Source of the DNA: Serripes groenlandicus
Lineage: Eukaryota; Mollusca; Bivalvia; Cardiida; Cardiidae
Assembly (NCBI GenBank): GCA_031761405.1
Contig: JASEVX010000324.1
Coordinates: 62,001 to 126,000 of the forward strand
Direction: 5' to 3'
Length of the DNA stretch: 64,000 bases
Below, piece after piece: positions 20,223 to 31,876 of the stretch. Position 1 is the first letter of the stretch. Every line of letters begins with the position of its first letter. The position numbers and the translations under genes are program-made. The notes beneath the pieces were generated by a model that ran no database searches, was not told the origin of the DNA, and saw only the letters and a program-made list of their open reading frames with translations.

Positions 20223-21062
20223 TTAGCTCACCTGAGCACGAAGTGCGAGGTAAGCTATTGGGATTACTTTTCGTCTGTCTTGTGTGTTCACTTTTTCCTA
20301 CAAATGACTTCTCCTATGCCAATGGTTGATTGATTGATTGATTTGGGTTTAATGCCAATTTCAACAATTTTTCAGTCATCACGGCAGCTAGTTCACCTAC
20401 TTATATGTTGCCTGGTTTTCTCACACCAGTACTCCACACAACATACTTTCCAAGCAACTGGCTGCTTTTCCACATAGACTTTTAGCCCATAGGTGAAAGA
20501 CAAATGAAGCTTGTCACAGTGGCTTGTGTCAAACGTCGCAAAAGAACGTTGGCCAAGCTGGGGTTCGAATTCACAACCTACCGAGTGAGCTACCGGGGCT
20601 TGGCTCCTAAACCAGTGGACTTCTTTCAAAATAATTTTACACAAGTGTTCCTTAAGCGTCCGGACCTCTTTCAAAGTTGTTCAATAAATTAAATTCCATG
20701 TAGAACTCTGGATGCTGCGGCATCAGAAAAAGAGAAAATTGCCAAAATTTAAAAGAACTGGTCTGATTAAAAAATAATTTGGCACAAATGTTCCTTGGGG
20801 GACCCTCTAACAAGGTAGTTCAAATTATTTCTATCTGTTGAAAAACATGGCTGCCAGGGGGCAAAGCTTGTTTTCCTTATATGAGCATTGTAAAAACTTT
20901 AAAACTCTTCTTGTACTGGCCCGATTTACAGATAATTTTGGTACAAATGTTCCTCGGTTCACCCTCTACCAAGATTAATCAATGTATTGCGATATGTTGA
21001 AAAACTTGGCCAACAGAGGCGGGCGGGGCTCATATGTTTTACTATTTGTCCTGTTTGTACTT
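20223..21062 (+). mobile_element. Helentron/HINE-like element B, split by a SINE
   Basis: The 5' end AGCTCACCTGAGCACGAAGT is followed by a leader, a nested SINE (20326-20606) and about three core units (AAAATAATTTTACACAAGTG, TTCCTTGGGGGACCCTCTA, ATGGCTGCCAGGGGGC). After about 21062 the sequence resembles the GAAGGAAAATCTTGTTAACA core of elements F and H. The 3' hairpin is not found. Confidence 0.6.
20326..20606 (-). mobile_element. tRNA-derived SINE nested in element B
   Basis: This is a nearly full-length antisense copy: the tail complement TTGATTGATTGATTTGGG, the body with CCAAGCAACTGGCTGC, and the head complement GGGGTTCGAATTCACAACC and GAGCTACCGGGGCT. The host element resumes after it. 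Confidence 0.8.
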
Positions 21063-21816
21063 GAAAGAAAAATCATGTCCGGTCCAAAAATAAGTCACTG
21101 GTCAAAATTGAAGGAAAATTTCGTCTTGTTAACACTGTTGAAGCCATATTTTTACCTTGAGCATGTTGAAAGATTGTCTAAATTATTGTCTTGTATTAGC
21201 TTACCTGACTGCAGAATGAGTTATTGTGATTTATTATATGGTTGGCATAATTTGCTGTTTGCAGATAAATATTCCTTTTCTATTGTGGTAATATGATATT
21301 TAATTCTTCAGAAAGTGAGGGGCTAATTTGACAAATTAGCAGTACTTAACAACAAGAGGTCAATTTGGATTTTCAGTCTTAGAAATAAGGTAAAGTTATG
21401 CTAAATAGATGAGGGTCAATTGCTACTGTTGATACCATAAATGAATGTTGTCTCAATAGACATCTCGAGATCAACAGTCTGTTGATAACAAACTGATGAC
21501 AGAAACCAATGTGCATATATACGGTATTTGTTTGTACCGACATTATATGTGTTTACGGCTTGTTTGTTTTCAACAACAATTAAAACATGTTATTTTTATT
21601 CGTTGGATGCATGAGTTCACCCTAGGCTCACATGAACTATAAGTATTGGTGTCTGTCTTTTTTTGTAATGGGGTTTTCTTTGATCGAGATCCATAACTCT
21701 AATTCCGAAAAAATTATTGTTTTGTTTTGATTTTTTACACTGAATAAAAATAAACCCAAAACCAGTCTTTCGTTGTGAGCTATATTGTGGAAGTATCCTA
21801 TATTTCTTTTTAAATT
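21063..21816. other. Unassigned, with a short Helentron-core-like start
   Basis: The first 150 bases match the type F/H core weakly. The rest shows nothing. The 104-codon open frame at 20982-21296 lies across this repeat and is not a convincing gene. Confidence 0.4.
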
Positions 21817-22105
21817 ATAGCTCACCTGAGCACAAAGTGTTCGCGCAAAATTCGCTATTGTGAATACTTACTGTCCATCTTCATATGTCTGTCTGTCTAT
21901 TCACACAATTCAATTAGAATTCGCCGGAATGTTTCTTAGGTGGTCTCCTTTCAAATTTGTTCATTGAGTTTAATTCCATGAAGAACTTTAGTTGCCGGAG
22001 CATCAGGAAAAGTGCAATTTTTTTTTAAAGATCTTGTCAAAAAGTACACACCTGATTTAAAAATAATTTTACGCATGTGGTCCTTGAAAGACCATCTATG
22101 AACAT
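21817..22105 (+). mobile_element. Helentron/HINE-like element C, 5' fragment
   Basis: AGCTCACCTGAGCACAAAGT is followed by a type B leader and one partial core unit (ATGTTTCTTAGGTGGTCTCC, AAAAATAATTTTACGCATG). No 3' end. Confidence 0.55.
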
Positions 22106-22112
22106 TTTTAGC

Positions 22113-22490
22113 TTGTCTGATTCTTTGAGGGAAAAAAGACGATCTATTGTCGTCACTTTATCAGCGGCGGCGTTGGTTAACTTTTGCGTTTAGGTCACTT
22201 ACATGGAAACTTTAAAACTTAGACAACCTGTTCATCTAATATCCTTCTTCACAATTTTGAGAATTGGCGTTGTTGGTTAACTTTTGCATTTAGGTCACTC
22301 GCATGGAAACTATCAAACCTTTGTCTTCGAAAATTGGAAAACTTGTTCAATAATACCCTCCTTCACATTGTATGTTACTGGACTGGTGTGGGAAAACCAG
22401 GAATCGCATGAGTAAGTGAACTTGTCGCCTTGTTTTGACTGAATTTCTTTTGAAAACTGCATTAAACCCAAATTAATCAATCAATCACAT
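22113..22490 (+). mobile_element. Helentron-like 5' fragment followed by a truncated SINE
   Basis: AGCTTGTCTGATTC starts an element with two partial units of about 100 bp sharing GGCGTTGTTGGTTAACTTTTG. From 22375 a SINE 3' end follows (GGACTGGTGTGGGAAAACC, then ATTAAACCCAAATTAATC). Confidence 0.5.
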
Positions 22491-22522
22491 TATGCTAAAG
22501 ATGCTGAGTGTGGCCTGTTTTT

Positions 22523-24239
22523 AGCTCGCCTATGCACAAAGCTTTTGTGATCGCTCAATTTTTAGCCCTGGGTTAAAAAATGATCCCATCCCGGGGGTCA
22601 CTTGTTTTACATAGACTCATATACGGGAAAAAATTAAAAAAATCTTCTTGTCTAAAAGTAGAGGGCCCTGGACTTTGATATTGGGTATGTAGCATCATCT
22701 AGTGGACCTCTACCAAGATTGTTCAAATTATAGCCATGGGGTCAAAATGACCCCTCCCCTCAGGTCAATTGTTTTACATAGATTCATATAGAGACAAAAC
22801 TTAAAAAATGTTCTTGTCTAAAAGTAGGAGGCCCAGGACTTTGATATTTGGTATGTCGCATCATCTAGTGGACCTCTATCAATATTGTTCAAATTATAGC
22901 CCTAGGCTAAAGATAACCCCTCCCCGGGGGTTACTTGTTTTACATAGACTCATATAAGGACAAAACTTAAAAAGTCTTCTTGTCTAAAAGATATTTGGTA
23001 TGTAGCATCATCTAGTGGACCTCTACCAAGCTTATTAAAATTATAGCCCTGGGGTCAAAAATGACCCCTCTCCGGGGGTCAATTGTTTTTTTCATAGACT
23101 CATATACGGAAAAAACTTTAAAAATCTTCTTGTCTAAAAATAGAAGGCCAAAGCCTTTGATATTTGGTATGAAGCATCATTGTGGACCTCTACCAAGATT
23201 GTTCAAATTATAGCCCTGGGGTCAAAAATTACCCCTCCCCGGGGGTCACTTGTTCTCCATAGACTCATTTAGGGGAAAAACTTCAAACATTCAGGTCAAT
23301 TGTTTTACATAGATTCATATAGAGACAAAACTTAAAAAATGTTCTTGTCTAAAAGTAGGAGGCCCAGGACTTTGATATTTGGTATGTCGCATCATCTAGT
23401 GGACCTCTATCAATATTGTTCAAATTATAGCCCTAGGCTAAAGATAACCCCTCCCCGGGGGTTACTTGTTTTACATAGACTCATATAAGGACAAAACTTA
23501 AAAAGTCTTCTTGTCTAAAAGATATTTGGTATGTAGCATCATCTAGTGGACCTCTACCAAGCTTATTAAAATTATAGCCCTGGGGTCAAAAATGACCCCT
23601 CTCCGGGGGTCAATTGTTTTTTTCATAGACTCATATACGGAAAAAACTTTAAAAATCTTCTTGTCTAAAAATAGAAGGCCAAAGCCTTTGATATTTGGTA
23701 TGAAGCATCATTGTGGACCTCTACCAAGATTGTTCAAATTATAGCCCTGGGGTCAAAAATTACCCCTCCCCGGGGGTCACTTGTTCTCCATAGACTCATT
23801 TAGGGGAAAAACTTCAAACATTCAGGTCAATTGTTTTACATAGATTCATATAGAGACAAAACTTAAAAAATCTTCTTGTCTAAAAGTAGAGGGCCCTGGC
23901 CTTTGATATTTGGTATGTAGCATCATCTAGTGGACCTCTACCAACTATGTTCCAATTATAGCCATGGGATAAAAAATGACCCGTCCCCGGAGGTCACTTG
24001 TTTTACATTGATAGGGAATTTCTTTTTAAAAATCTTCTTGTCTAAAAGATATTTAGTATGTAGCATCATCTAGTGGAACTCTACCAGGATTGTTCAAATT
24101 ATAGTCCTGGGGTCAAAAATGACCCCTCCCTAAGGGTCACTTGTTTTTCATAGACTCATATAGGGGAAAGAACACTGAATTTTTTTTAAGTTTGATTAAA
24201 TCAGGTGAGCGATATAGGACCATCATGGTCCTCTTGTTT
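22523..24239 (+). mobile_element. Helentron/HINE-like element D with a long tandem core
   Basis: The 5' end is AGCTCGCCTATGCACAAAG and the 3' end is CAGGTGAGCGAT with the imperfect hairpin AGGACCATCATGGTCCT and CTTGTTT. The core consists of about ten units of 150-170 bp (TTGATATTTGGTATGTAGC, ATCATCTAGTGGACCTCTAC, GGGTCAAAAATGACCCCTC, TTACATAGACTCATAT). Part of the core is itself duplicated as a 531-bp block. The GGGTCAAAAATGACCC segment in each unit is a small palindrome. Confidence 0.8.
22761..23822 (+). repeat. 531-bp higher-order duplication
   Basis: 22761-23291 and 23292-23822 appear identical base for base by eye, including a shared shortened unit, and a third copy begins at 23823. Each block holds three core units plus a 49-base remnant. 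Confidence 0.9.
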
Positions 24240-24390
24240 CTCTGTCCGTCCGTCGTTAACTTTTAGCTTTAAACATTATCTCCTCTTAAACTATAGGACC
24301 AATTTCATCCAAACTTCACAGGAATGTTCCTTTGGCGGCGCTGTTTTAAAATTTTCAAAGATTTTAATTCCTTCTAGAACATTGAAAGGC
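24240..24390 (+). mobile_element. Helentron-like leader fragment
   Basis: TCCGTCCGTCGTTAACTTTT, AAACTTCACAGGAATGTTCC and the bases up to TTCTAGAACA are typical of leader and core start. Neither terminus is found. Confidence 0.4.
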
Positions 24391-24943
24391 ACAAAATAAC
24401 AAAATTTTACTCATGCAACTATATAAACATTCATGCACACGTATACTGAAACAACAATGTAAATGAATCAAATTGAAATATTTTTTCCTATAAATTTAAA
24501 TATAACAAAATATGAAAAAATCTCGTTAGCATTCACACAAACCCTTTCTTATCCAGAGGAACTTTTCAATTTGATGTTTGATTGTCTGAAATTAAATGAC
24601 AGAAATATACGCACATACACACAATTGTTTCATGGAACAAAAACTGGAGCTATTTGACTGAAATAGGATTGTATAATGATGATTTCTAATTGTTAGAATA
24701 ATTTTGTTTTGAAAGGGATTGAACTAAGATAACTTGATAGCGTTATTTGTATTTTTTTCTTTTTAAACCACGAAGAAAAAGGGTAGTTAATGAAAAAGGA
24801 CAATTGTTATAAGTGAAACTCTTATGCAATACTTTGATCATACATATAGGCAAAACCATAAAGAATTCAACATGACAGGAAATGATTACGTAATGCTACG
24901 CAATATATATTACCCCCTGTTTGGTCGTATGTGCGCCGCCAAC
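24391..24943. other. Unassigned AT-rich DNA
   Basis: No feature supported. Confidence 0.4.
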
Positions 24944-25120
24944 TAATTAATCCTTTCCTATATACAACACAACTGCAGCAGACGACAAAACTATAACACA
25001 TCTGAATAACTGAAAGAATAATTATTGAATGGATTTGAAAATATTGTGGCAAAATTTAGCTATTGCTTAGTTTCTTGCTACAATATTTACAAAAGTCGTC
25101 TGCTGCAGATGCGTCAAAAG
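24944..25120 (+). mobile_element. TTAA MITE, worn ends
   Basis: TCCTTTCCTATATACAAC at the left, CTGCAGCAGACGAC, the central ATATTGTGGCAAAATTTAGC, and AAAAGTCGTCTGCTGCAGAT at the right. The terminal TTAA is no longer intact. Confidence 0.6.
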
Positions 25121-25344
25121 TATGAAGGTGTTCAAATTAATAGAGATCACATATTTTAAGTAACTTGCATAGATAGGTTAAAAGTGCACTCAGTTGGTAA
25201 ATTATGCATTTTTCGTGCTAATGGGTTTATTATCTTACCTGCTGTCGTTATAATATTAATTACACAAGACTATATCAATCAAAGTGTTAATAATACTTAA
25301 ATGTGTGATTGGTACGTATTAAAAGCCATTGTCAACCACAAAAC

Positions 25345-25572
25345 TCAAGTCATATATCGATGACCAGTTCACATGCCCATACTTTTCCTGACACCAGTAC
25401 TCAACCTAAAGTATTACCAAGAAACTGGCTGATTTTCCACATAAATCGTAACTCCATTGGTGGTAAAATATGACGTGTTTCATTATTATTTTGTCAAATG
25501 ACGTGAATAATATTGGCCGATGTTGGCTTTAATCTCAAACCCTGGACCAACTGAGCTACCAGAATTCGGCTG
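25345..25572 (-). mobile_element. Degenerate SINE
   Basis: This is an antisense copy recognised from ACCAGTACTCAACCTAAAG, GAAACTGGCTGATTTTCCAC and the head complement TGAGCTACCAGAATTCGG. The tail is lost. Confidence 0.6.
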
Positions 25573-25909
25573 GAGCAATAATACTAAAGTACGGCTATTT
25601 ATTCGAATAACTTTTTACTCCTTCCCACAGACGGCAACTTTTAAAACATCGGGGCAGAAATATGGAAACTCTTTATACTTGGTCTCAAAAAAACAGGACG
25701 GGCATATTTTGTGACATTTGGCGCTCTTGTTTCTTTTTCTTTTACATGTCTCCTTTAAAGTTCTTGATAGATTTCAAGATACAAATGGTCTTTACTGATA
25801 AGCTATTTTCTTTAACAGTGTCCACTCCTTTCAATTTCATTTGCACTCCTAATAAAATATCCCTAGATATTTGCAGTTAAATATTTGCTACTAATTTACT
25901 TTCATTCAG

Positions 25910-26175
25910 GTGATTGATTTAGGGCCATCTTGGCCCTCTTGTTTGGCTCCTAGGGTCAAGGTCACTGTTACATTAAAAACGGTAATTTACTAAGCTTGTT
26001 CAGAGCTTGTTTTCCTTATACATGTATATGTGTAAAGTAAAAAAATAAAAAAGCTTCTTGTATAAATGTGCTTGTCTGAATTTAAATTGATTTGGAACAA
26101 ATGTTTCTTGGGTGTCCCTCCAACATACTTGAAATGATTCCGGCTCAATAAAAACTGACTTCTTATTTATTTCAG
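25910..26175 (+). mobile_element. Helentron-like 3' end and an adjoining core fragment
   Basis: CAGGTGATTGATTT, then the hairpin AGGGCCATCTTGGCCCT and CTTGTTT, end at 25942. From 25943, core-like GGTCAAGGTCACTG and AAATGTTTCTTGGGTGTCCC follow without termini. Confidence 0.55.
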
Positions 26176-26282
26176 GTGCTTTTACTACATACCCTTTATA
26201 TAAAGATCATGAGTTCTTTTGTACAATTCTGTTTGTGGATCTGGTGAAGAAAGAATCTGCAGACACACAGAGCTTTCTCAAG
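26176..26282 (+). CDS. Candidate internal exon of an unrecognised gene
   Basis: A 107-base open block sits between acceptor CTTATTTATTTCAG and donor GTATGA. It reads AFTTYPLYKDHEFFCTILF and then VDLVKKESADTQSFLK, with a protein-like composition. It needs one base from the preceding exon and ends on a codon boundary. It is on the same strand as the candidates at 18518 and 30437, but phases do not match directly. I cannot name the family. Confidence 0.45.
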
Positions 26283-28125
26283 GTATGACTATTATATAAA
26301 AAGTAGTTGGATAAATGCTACCATGTTACCCTGCATATATGTTCAAGTTCTTCAAGCTGATCTGGATGGCACTGTCAGCTTTTACATCTAAAAGGCTTTG
26401 AAAAAGCCACTACCATATATTATGATACATTTAACTATATAATAATCTTTGTAAATAACATCATCAAGATTTGTCCTAAATATGGTGAGGTTTATATTCC
26501 AGGAGCATAGCTAATAATTTCATTGTTGCATGAAAGTTGGGCAGAACTTTCATTAAGGAATTATCCCAAGATTTCTGAAACCTCAAGTCCAAACTTCAAA
26601 TCTATAACACCGCAAAAGAGACAATTTTTTGTTTTTTGCATCCAATTATAAACCCGTAACCCTTCCCATGATAAAGACATTAGACACTGTTTGGTTTAAT
26701 TGCAATTTCTCCTTTTCTCCTAATAATTATATTTTCAATAATACCGTAATTAAAATTTTGAAAAAGTCCCTCAAGTTTACAAAGATAGTCCTTAAAATGC
26801 CTTATCTGCTGAACAGTTTATTTTCATTTATGTAAAAAGAAATTTGCAGGGAACAACCAAAATGCCTGTTGGGAGACAAATACACCTTTGAAAAGTGTTG
26901 AATTTGAATTCATTAGGGAACTCCACCACTGACTTTGTTAACAAAAATTTGGCATTTTTCTTTGAAGCAATATATTATCGCAGTTTGCTCTTTTCTTCAT
27001 TTGTGTCAAGTGTGATAAATATAAGCTAAAAGCTTGTTTCGCAATCAATGTAAAATAAATAAGTTTAAACTAATCTCACTTAAAATTATTTATAATCCTA
27101 ATTGTTAATTGGCCACATCTTGCATTCAATTTTCAAAAAAGGTCACTAGATCATGCATCTCCATCAAATAAAGGTCACTTGGTTAAGTTAAAAGAAAAAT
27201 TTGTGTGGAATTTGGTCATACCTAGGTCACTTGGTAAAATGTGAGAAAGAACTCATTAACTCGTTTAAGTTAGTCAAGGTTGTAGCTAGATCATATTTTG
27301 TTAAAAAAGCAGGTCAATAGAACAAAATTAATATAAACCTTAATGAACACGAAAGGCCACATTTCTTATCCAATCTTTATCAATGTTCATCAGAACATTC
27401 ATAGTCATCAACTGGCATACAATTTTCTTTTTAAATTGTTCTCTTACAAATTCCCTTTTTGGCGGGGGATCAATTCAATGAAAGATCATGTTTACTCCAG
27501 TCAGTTAATTTAACCCATTACTTCACAGAACAATGGCCAATAAACGCCCTGCAGTGCATATTGGCTTATCAGTTTTACTGCACTGAGCGCACAGAGGTAT
27601 TGGGGAAATTTTACAATGTTGATACCTGAGTAATAAATCCTAACAAATGTTTAATTTCTATGCATTGCACTGGTTTAATGTAAGAATATGAAATACTACA
27701 GATAAAATTTACTAAATAGCCATGTTTTTCATTTTTACCTAGCTGAAATAGTTCAGTAAGTACAGTGAATTAAAGAAAATATTTTAAAATAATCTCTCAA
27801 ACCTGCAAGAAAATCTGTTATATAATCCAAATAATAATCCCCTATAAATGAACTGCACATAAATAAACCAAAATCTAGGACAGCCAATGAGTTATGTTAC
27901 GTCATAGCACGCGCAAATTTACTCACATTAAGTCAGCAAAATTCCGCAGTGGGTTGTTTACAACTTTGCACAGCAATTTTGGGACAAAGAAAAATGTTCC
28001 GCTCTTTTTGTAAACAAATGTGAAATAAATTTCATCAGAATGTTTTATGTTTGGATTAATCTAATTAAATTGGTGGATAATTGAAATAAAACGGGGGGAA
28101 AAAGTGCACATAAAACATAATGGTC
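26283..28125. other. Long stretch with no supported feature
   Basis: This is AT-rich, intron-like sequence. I see no exon, tandem repeat or terminal repeat I can support. The 68-codon open frame at 26629-26835 is unremarkable. Confidence 0.45.
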
Positions 28126-28335
28126 AATTAACCCTTTCCAACATGCATCATTTACCAAATCATCGTAAGACTTGTTTTATATTTGGATTAATCCAATTTA
28201 ATTGGTGGGTTAAATATAATAGATCTCATAATTGAAATAAGACGGAAAAAACTGCAGATAAAACGTAATGGATAATTGACCCCTTCCCACATGCAGATCT
28301 GCAACAGATGATTTTGAAACCATATCGGCAAATAT
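28126..28335 (+). mobile_element. Two left ends of TTAA MITEs
   Basis: TTAACCCTTTCCAACATGC (28127) and TGACCCCTTCCCACATGCAG (28277), with GCAACAGATGATTTTGAAAC, are family left ends. The sequence between repeats TTTGGATTAATC and AATTGGTGG twice, suggesting a local duplication of about 130 bp. Confidence 0.5.
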
Positions 28336-28349
28336 GTGTGTGCAAAATC

Positions 28350-28425
28350 ATATGATTGATTAGATATAGTGCCGTTTTAAACAATTGTCGATCATGTCAC
28401 GGCGGCCAGTTCACCTTCGCAAGTG
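28350..28425 (-). mobile_element. SINE 3' fragment
   Basis: TGATTGATTAGATATAGTGC, then GCCGTTTTAAACAATTG and TCACGGCGGCCAGTTCACC, is the antisense SINE tail and distal body. Confidence 0.6.
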
Positions 28426-28979
28426 TTCATATATTTCATCAGGGATTACATACAACAGTACAATCTGTATGACATCAAAGAGAAATGATGTGTCAAAAGG
28501 AGTTATTCACAGTTTAATCGAAAATGGCACATGTTCTTCTGTTGTTTATTGGACACCAATTAAAGGTCATAAAACCCAATCAATTTCCCGTACCGACCAA
28601 TCACTACTTTTAATCTGCTAATTAGCACTGATACGCTTTTGGTAACACGCGGTCAAGAGCAGTTGATTGGCTTGTCATATGTCACCGAGATCACGCATGA
28701 TTTATGGATAATTTGATTGGATATAAAGTTAACACAATACGTTTTGCATTGAAGATACATAAGTTAGTGTAAACATACGACGGATTGACTTGATTTTTTA
28801 GTGGGTGCTTATTTAAATTTCAAAACAAAAATTGTAAACATCAATGGCGGCTCAAATCATAATGGAGGTTTGGGTTTGTAAATTGAAGTGCATTTTAAGG
28901 ATATAATTCAACTGGGAACATACCAAATTTTCACCGGATTAATAAAGGTAAGATATCAATGCATCGAATGGGCTATTTT
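28426..28979. other. Unassigned
   Basis: No supported feature. The 78- and 101-codon open frames overlapping its edges run into repeats. Confidence 0.35.
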
Positions 28980-30081
28980 TTGCTCACCTGTGCACGAAGT
29001 GCTCAGGGTGAGTTATTGTGATGGCCTTTTGTCCGTCGTCCATCGTCTGTCGTCCGTCAACTTTTTCTCCTCAGTAACCAGTGGGTCAATTGGGATGAAA
29101 CTTCACAGGAAGCATCCCCACATGGACCTCACCAGAATTCCTTCAAATTTTTGGGATCCATGCATAATTCTGGTTTCCATGGCAACGAAATGAAAAAAAC
29201 TTTAAAAATCTTCTTCTCCAGAACTGGTTGACAGATTTTCAAATAATTTTGTAGAAATGTTCCTTGGATGACCCTCTATCAGATTCCTTCAAGCCATATT
29301 GATTGGTCGAAAAACATGGCCGCCAGGGGGCGGGGCTATTTTGCCTTATATGGCTATAGTGAAAACTTAAAAAATCTTCTCCTCCGAAAGTGTCAGGCCG
29401 ATTTTCAAATAATTTTGTAGAAATGTTCCTTAAGTGACCCACTATCAGATTCCTTCAAGCCATGTTGATTGATCGAAAAACATGGCCCCCATCATGCATG
29501 GGGGCGGGGCTATTTTGCCTTATATGGCTATAGTGAAAATTTAAAAAATCTTCTTCTCCCAAACTGGTTGGCAGATTTTCCAATAATTTTGTAGAAATGT
29601 TCCTTAAGTGACCCACTATCAGATTCCTTCAAGCCATGTTGAATGGTCGAAAACCATGGCCGCCAGGAGGGGCGGGGCTATTTTGCCTTATATGGCTATA
29701 GTGAAAACTTAAAAAATCTTCTTCTCCAAAAGTGTCAGGCAGATTTTCAAATAATTTTGTAGAAATGTTCCTTAAGTGACCCACTATCCGATTCCTTCAA
29801 GCCATGTTGATTGGTCGAAAAACATGGCCGCCAGTTGGCAGGGCTAGCCTATATTGCATTATATAGCTATAGTGAAATCTTAAAAAATCTTCTCCTCCGG
29901 AAGTGTCAGGCAGATTTTCAAATAATTTTGTAGAAATGTTCCTAGGGTGACCCTCTATCAGATTCCTTCAAGCCAAGTTGATTGGTTGAAAACTAGGGCT
30001 GCCAGGGGGCGGGGCTTATATAGCTAAAGTGAAAACAAAAATCAGGTGAGCGATTCCAGGGCCATCATGGCCCTCTTGTTT
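28980..30081 (+). mobile_element. Helentron/HINE-like element E
   Basis: The 5' end is GCTCACCTGTGCACGAAGTG and GCTCAGGGTGAG. The leader TCCGTCAACTTTTTCTCCTC matches element A. About five core units of 168-171 bp begin at 29212, 29380, 29551, 29721 and 29889 (TTCAAATAATTTTGTAGAAA, CAGATTCCTTCAAGCCATGT, AACATGGCCGCCAG). The 3' end is CAGGTGAGCGATTC, AGGGCCATCATGGCCCT and CTTGTTT. This is the best full-length copy of the A/E subtype. Confidence 0.8.
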
Positions 30082-30436
30082 AAAATAAATTTTATAATCT
30101 AAAAAGGATTTTATTAGATACAAAAACAGACGCGCTCTGAGCCGCTAGTGTGACGTAGTGGATCGCAGCGCTTGGAAGCGCCTCTGTGAATTTATAGATA
30201 GCAGCCCTCGGAAGCGCTTACGTGACGTAATGGGTTAAAGTGAACTTTTTTTATTTCCATAAATTGACAATCAATGGATTTTCTTTTGCATTAAAGGTTG
30301 ATACAGCCTGTATCAAGAAATAAAATCGTGTTCACTTGAGCATCAAAAACTCCAGTTCCTAGAAGTAAGACTGACTGACATTTGATTGCTTGGAAAAATT
30401 TCTTTTACATAATAACAAACATTTATTGTTTTCAAG
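30082..30436. other. Unassigned, includes a short GC-richer patch
   Basis: 30120-30235 holds two related GCGCTTGGAAGCGC and CTCGGAAGCGCTTACGTGA phrases of unknown origin. The rest is AT-rich. Confidence 0.35.
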
Positions 30437-30591
30437 AAATTGCAATTGTTAAAACATTTATAGGCTGGGTATTTGCCGCATATTCTGTTATAGCACAAAA
30501 AATGAAACATATATTTAAAAATCCAGCATGGGAACGCGTTCTTCCTTTCTTAATAGCTGAACTTCTTGATGGAATGGTTGATGACAAGTAA
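30437..30591 (+). CDS. Candidate exon (internal or terminal) of an unrecognised gene
   Basis: After acceptor TTTATTGTTTTCAAG the open block reads IAIVKTFIGWVFAAYSVIAQ, KMKHIFKNPAWERVLPF and LIAELLDGMVDDK. Either it ends at a TAA (30589-30591) or it splices at the GTAAAT beginning at 30588. The sequence is helical and protein-like. It enters needing one base from the upstream exon, which neither candidate at 18518 or 26176 supplies. The gene is not recognised. Confidence 0.45.
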
Positions 30592-30775
30592 ATATTCGGG
30601 AACTAAGACTTGGGAGGCTTATATGATGAAGATATCTTGGTTAAGTCTATTTGACCTGAACAAGTGGCAAAGATTGTTGTATATTGACTGTTATAGCTCT
30701 GCTTTGTCAATTTGCACAGGCTTCAGTTTGTAAATGCTGTTTACATGTGTGAACATTGGTTTCTGTTTGCTTTTT
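30592..30775. other. Unassigned
   Basis: Short AT-rich stretch without feature. Confidence 0.35.
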
Positions 30776-31437
30776 AGCTCACCTTGCACTTCATGATCAC
30801 ATTTTGTCTGTGAGTCGTCCATCGTCAGCATTTGGGCTTGTTAACACTCTTCAGGCTACAATTTGCATCCAATCTTCATGAAAGTTTATCAGAACATTCA
30901 TCTCCATCAAAAACGGATGCGGTCAAAAACTAGGTCAATAGGTTGAATTGAAGGGAAATCTTGTTAACACTCTGGAGGCCACATTTTCAACTTGAGCATA
31001 TTGAAACTTTATCAGAATGTTTGTCTTGATGATATGTAAGTCAAGTTCAAACATGTTTCATGTCGGGTCAAAAAGTAGGTCACAAGGTCAAATTGAAGGA
31101 AAATCATGTTAACACTCTAGAGGCCACATTTTCAACTTGAGCATGATGGAACTTTATCAGAATGTTTGTCTGAAATATATCTAGGTTAAGGTCGAATATG
31201 GGTCATTTTGGATCAAAAACAAGGTCAATAAAGGAAAATATTGTTCAAACTCCGGAGGCCGCATATCTAGTCCATGTTGGAATATAGGTCATATCAGGTA
31301 AAAAAATATAGATCACTAGGCCAAATGAAGGAAAATACTGGAGGTTGCATTCAGAATAATTGTCTTGATGTGTTTTGCATTGCAGTACATTGTATAATTA
31401 AGGTGAGCGAACTAGGGCCATCATGGCCCTCTTGTTT
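30776..31437 (+). mobile_element. Helentron/HINE-like element F
   Basis: The 5' end AGCTCACCTTGCACTTCATG is a shortened hairpin. The core has about four units of about 120-145 bp (AATCTTGTTAACACTCTGG, GAGGCCACATTTTCAACTTG, GAATGTTTGTCTTGATGAT). The 3' end is AGGTGAGCGAAC, AGGGCCATCATGGCCCT and CTTGTTT. It shares termini with A and E but the core is unrelated. Confidence 0.75.
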
Positions 31438-31567
31438 ATTACATTTCCCTTTTTATCGAGTGAATTTGTACTAGCAATAAAATGCTAAGTTTTGAAGTTT
31501 AAATCATCTGCACCAGTCAGTGACCTTTATAATGAATATGTAAAACTCCAAAAAATAGTTAACCGCA

Positions 31568-31715
31568 TAGGTGGTGAAGCTGTAGAGCATCCGCACTGGC
31601 TAATTCTAAAAGACTTAGAAAAATGGTAGTAATTGCTGCCCTCCTTAGAGCTCAGGGTTGCAAGGTTAGCCATGATATAACTGAAAAGGAGGTGAAAGCA
31701 GCGTGAAACATGAGT
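31568..31715 (+). mobile_element. SINE-like sequence of a third type
   Basis: CATAGGTGGTGAAGCTGTAG opens a tRNA-like region, and GATATAACTGAAAAGG, then GGTGAAAGCAGCGTGAAAC, resembles the SINE 3' domain. There is no clear target duplication. Confidence 0.35.
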
Positions 31716-31876
31716 CGACCCTAATAGAGTTTAAAATTCATGGTCATGCTTCAATATCGTTAGAAAAGACTTGTCTTTTCTATAACTTCTAGATCAAAGT
31801 AGTTAAAATATTTGTGTATGAAATGAGGTCACCACTAGCACGTACGTTCATGTGCCAAATTCCATAATACTACCCA

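Noticed and set aside
21491..21508. CTGATGA close to GAAAC, hammerhead-like
   Set aside because: Only two bases separate the boxes, leaving no stem II.
22523..24239. CRISPR-like or clustered regular repeat
   Set aside because: Units are adjacent, 150-170 bp long and diverged along their whole length, with no conserved repeat and unique spacer pattern. They are a tandem core between Helentron-like ends.
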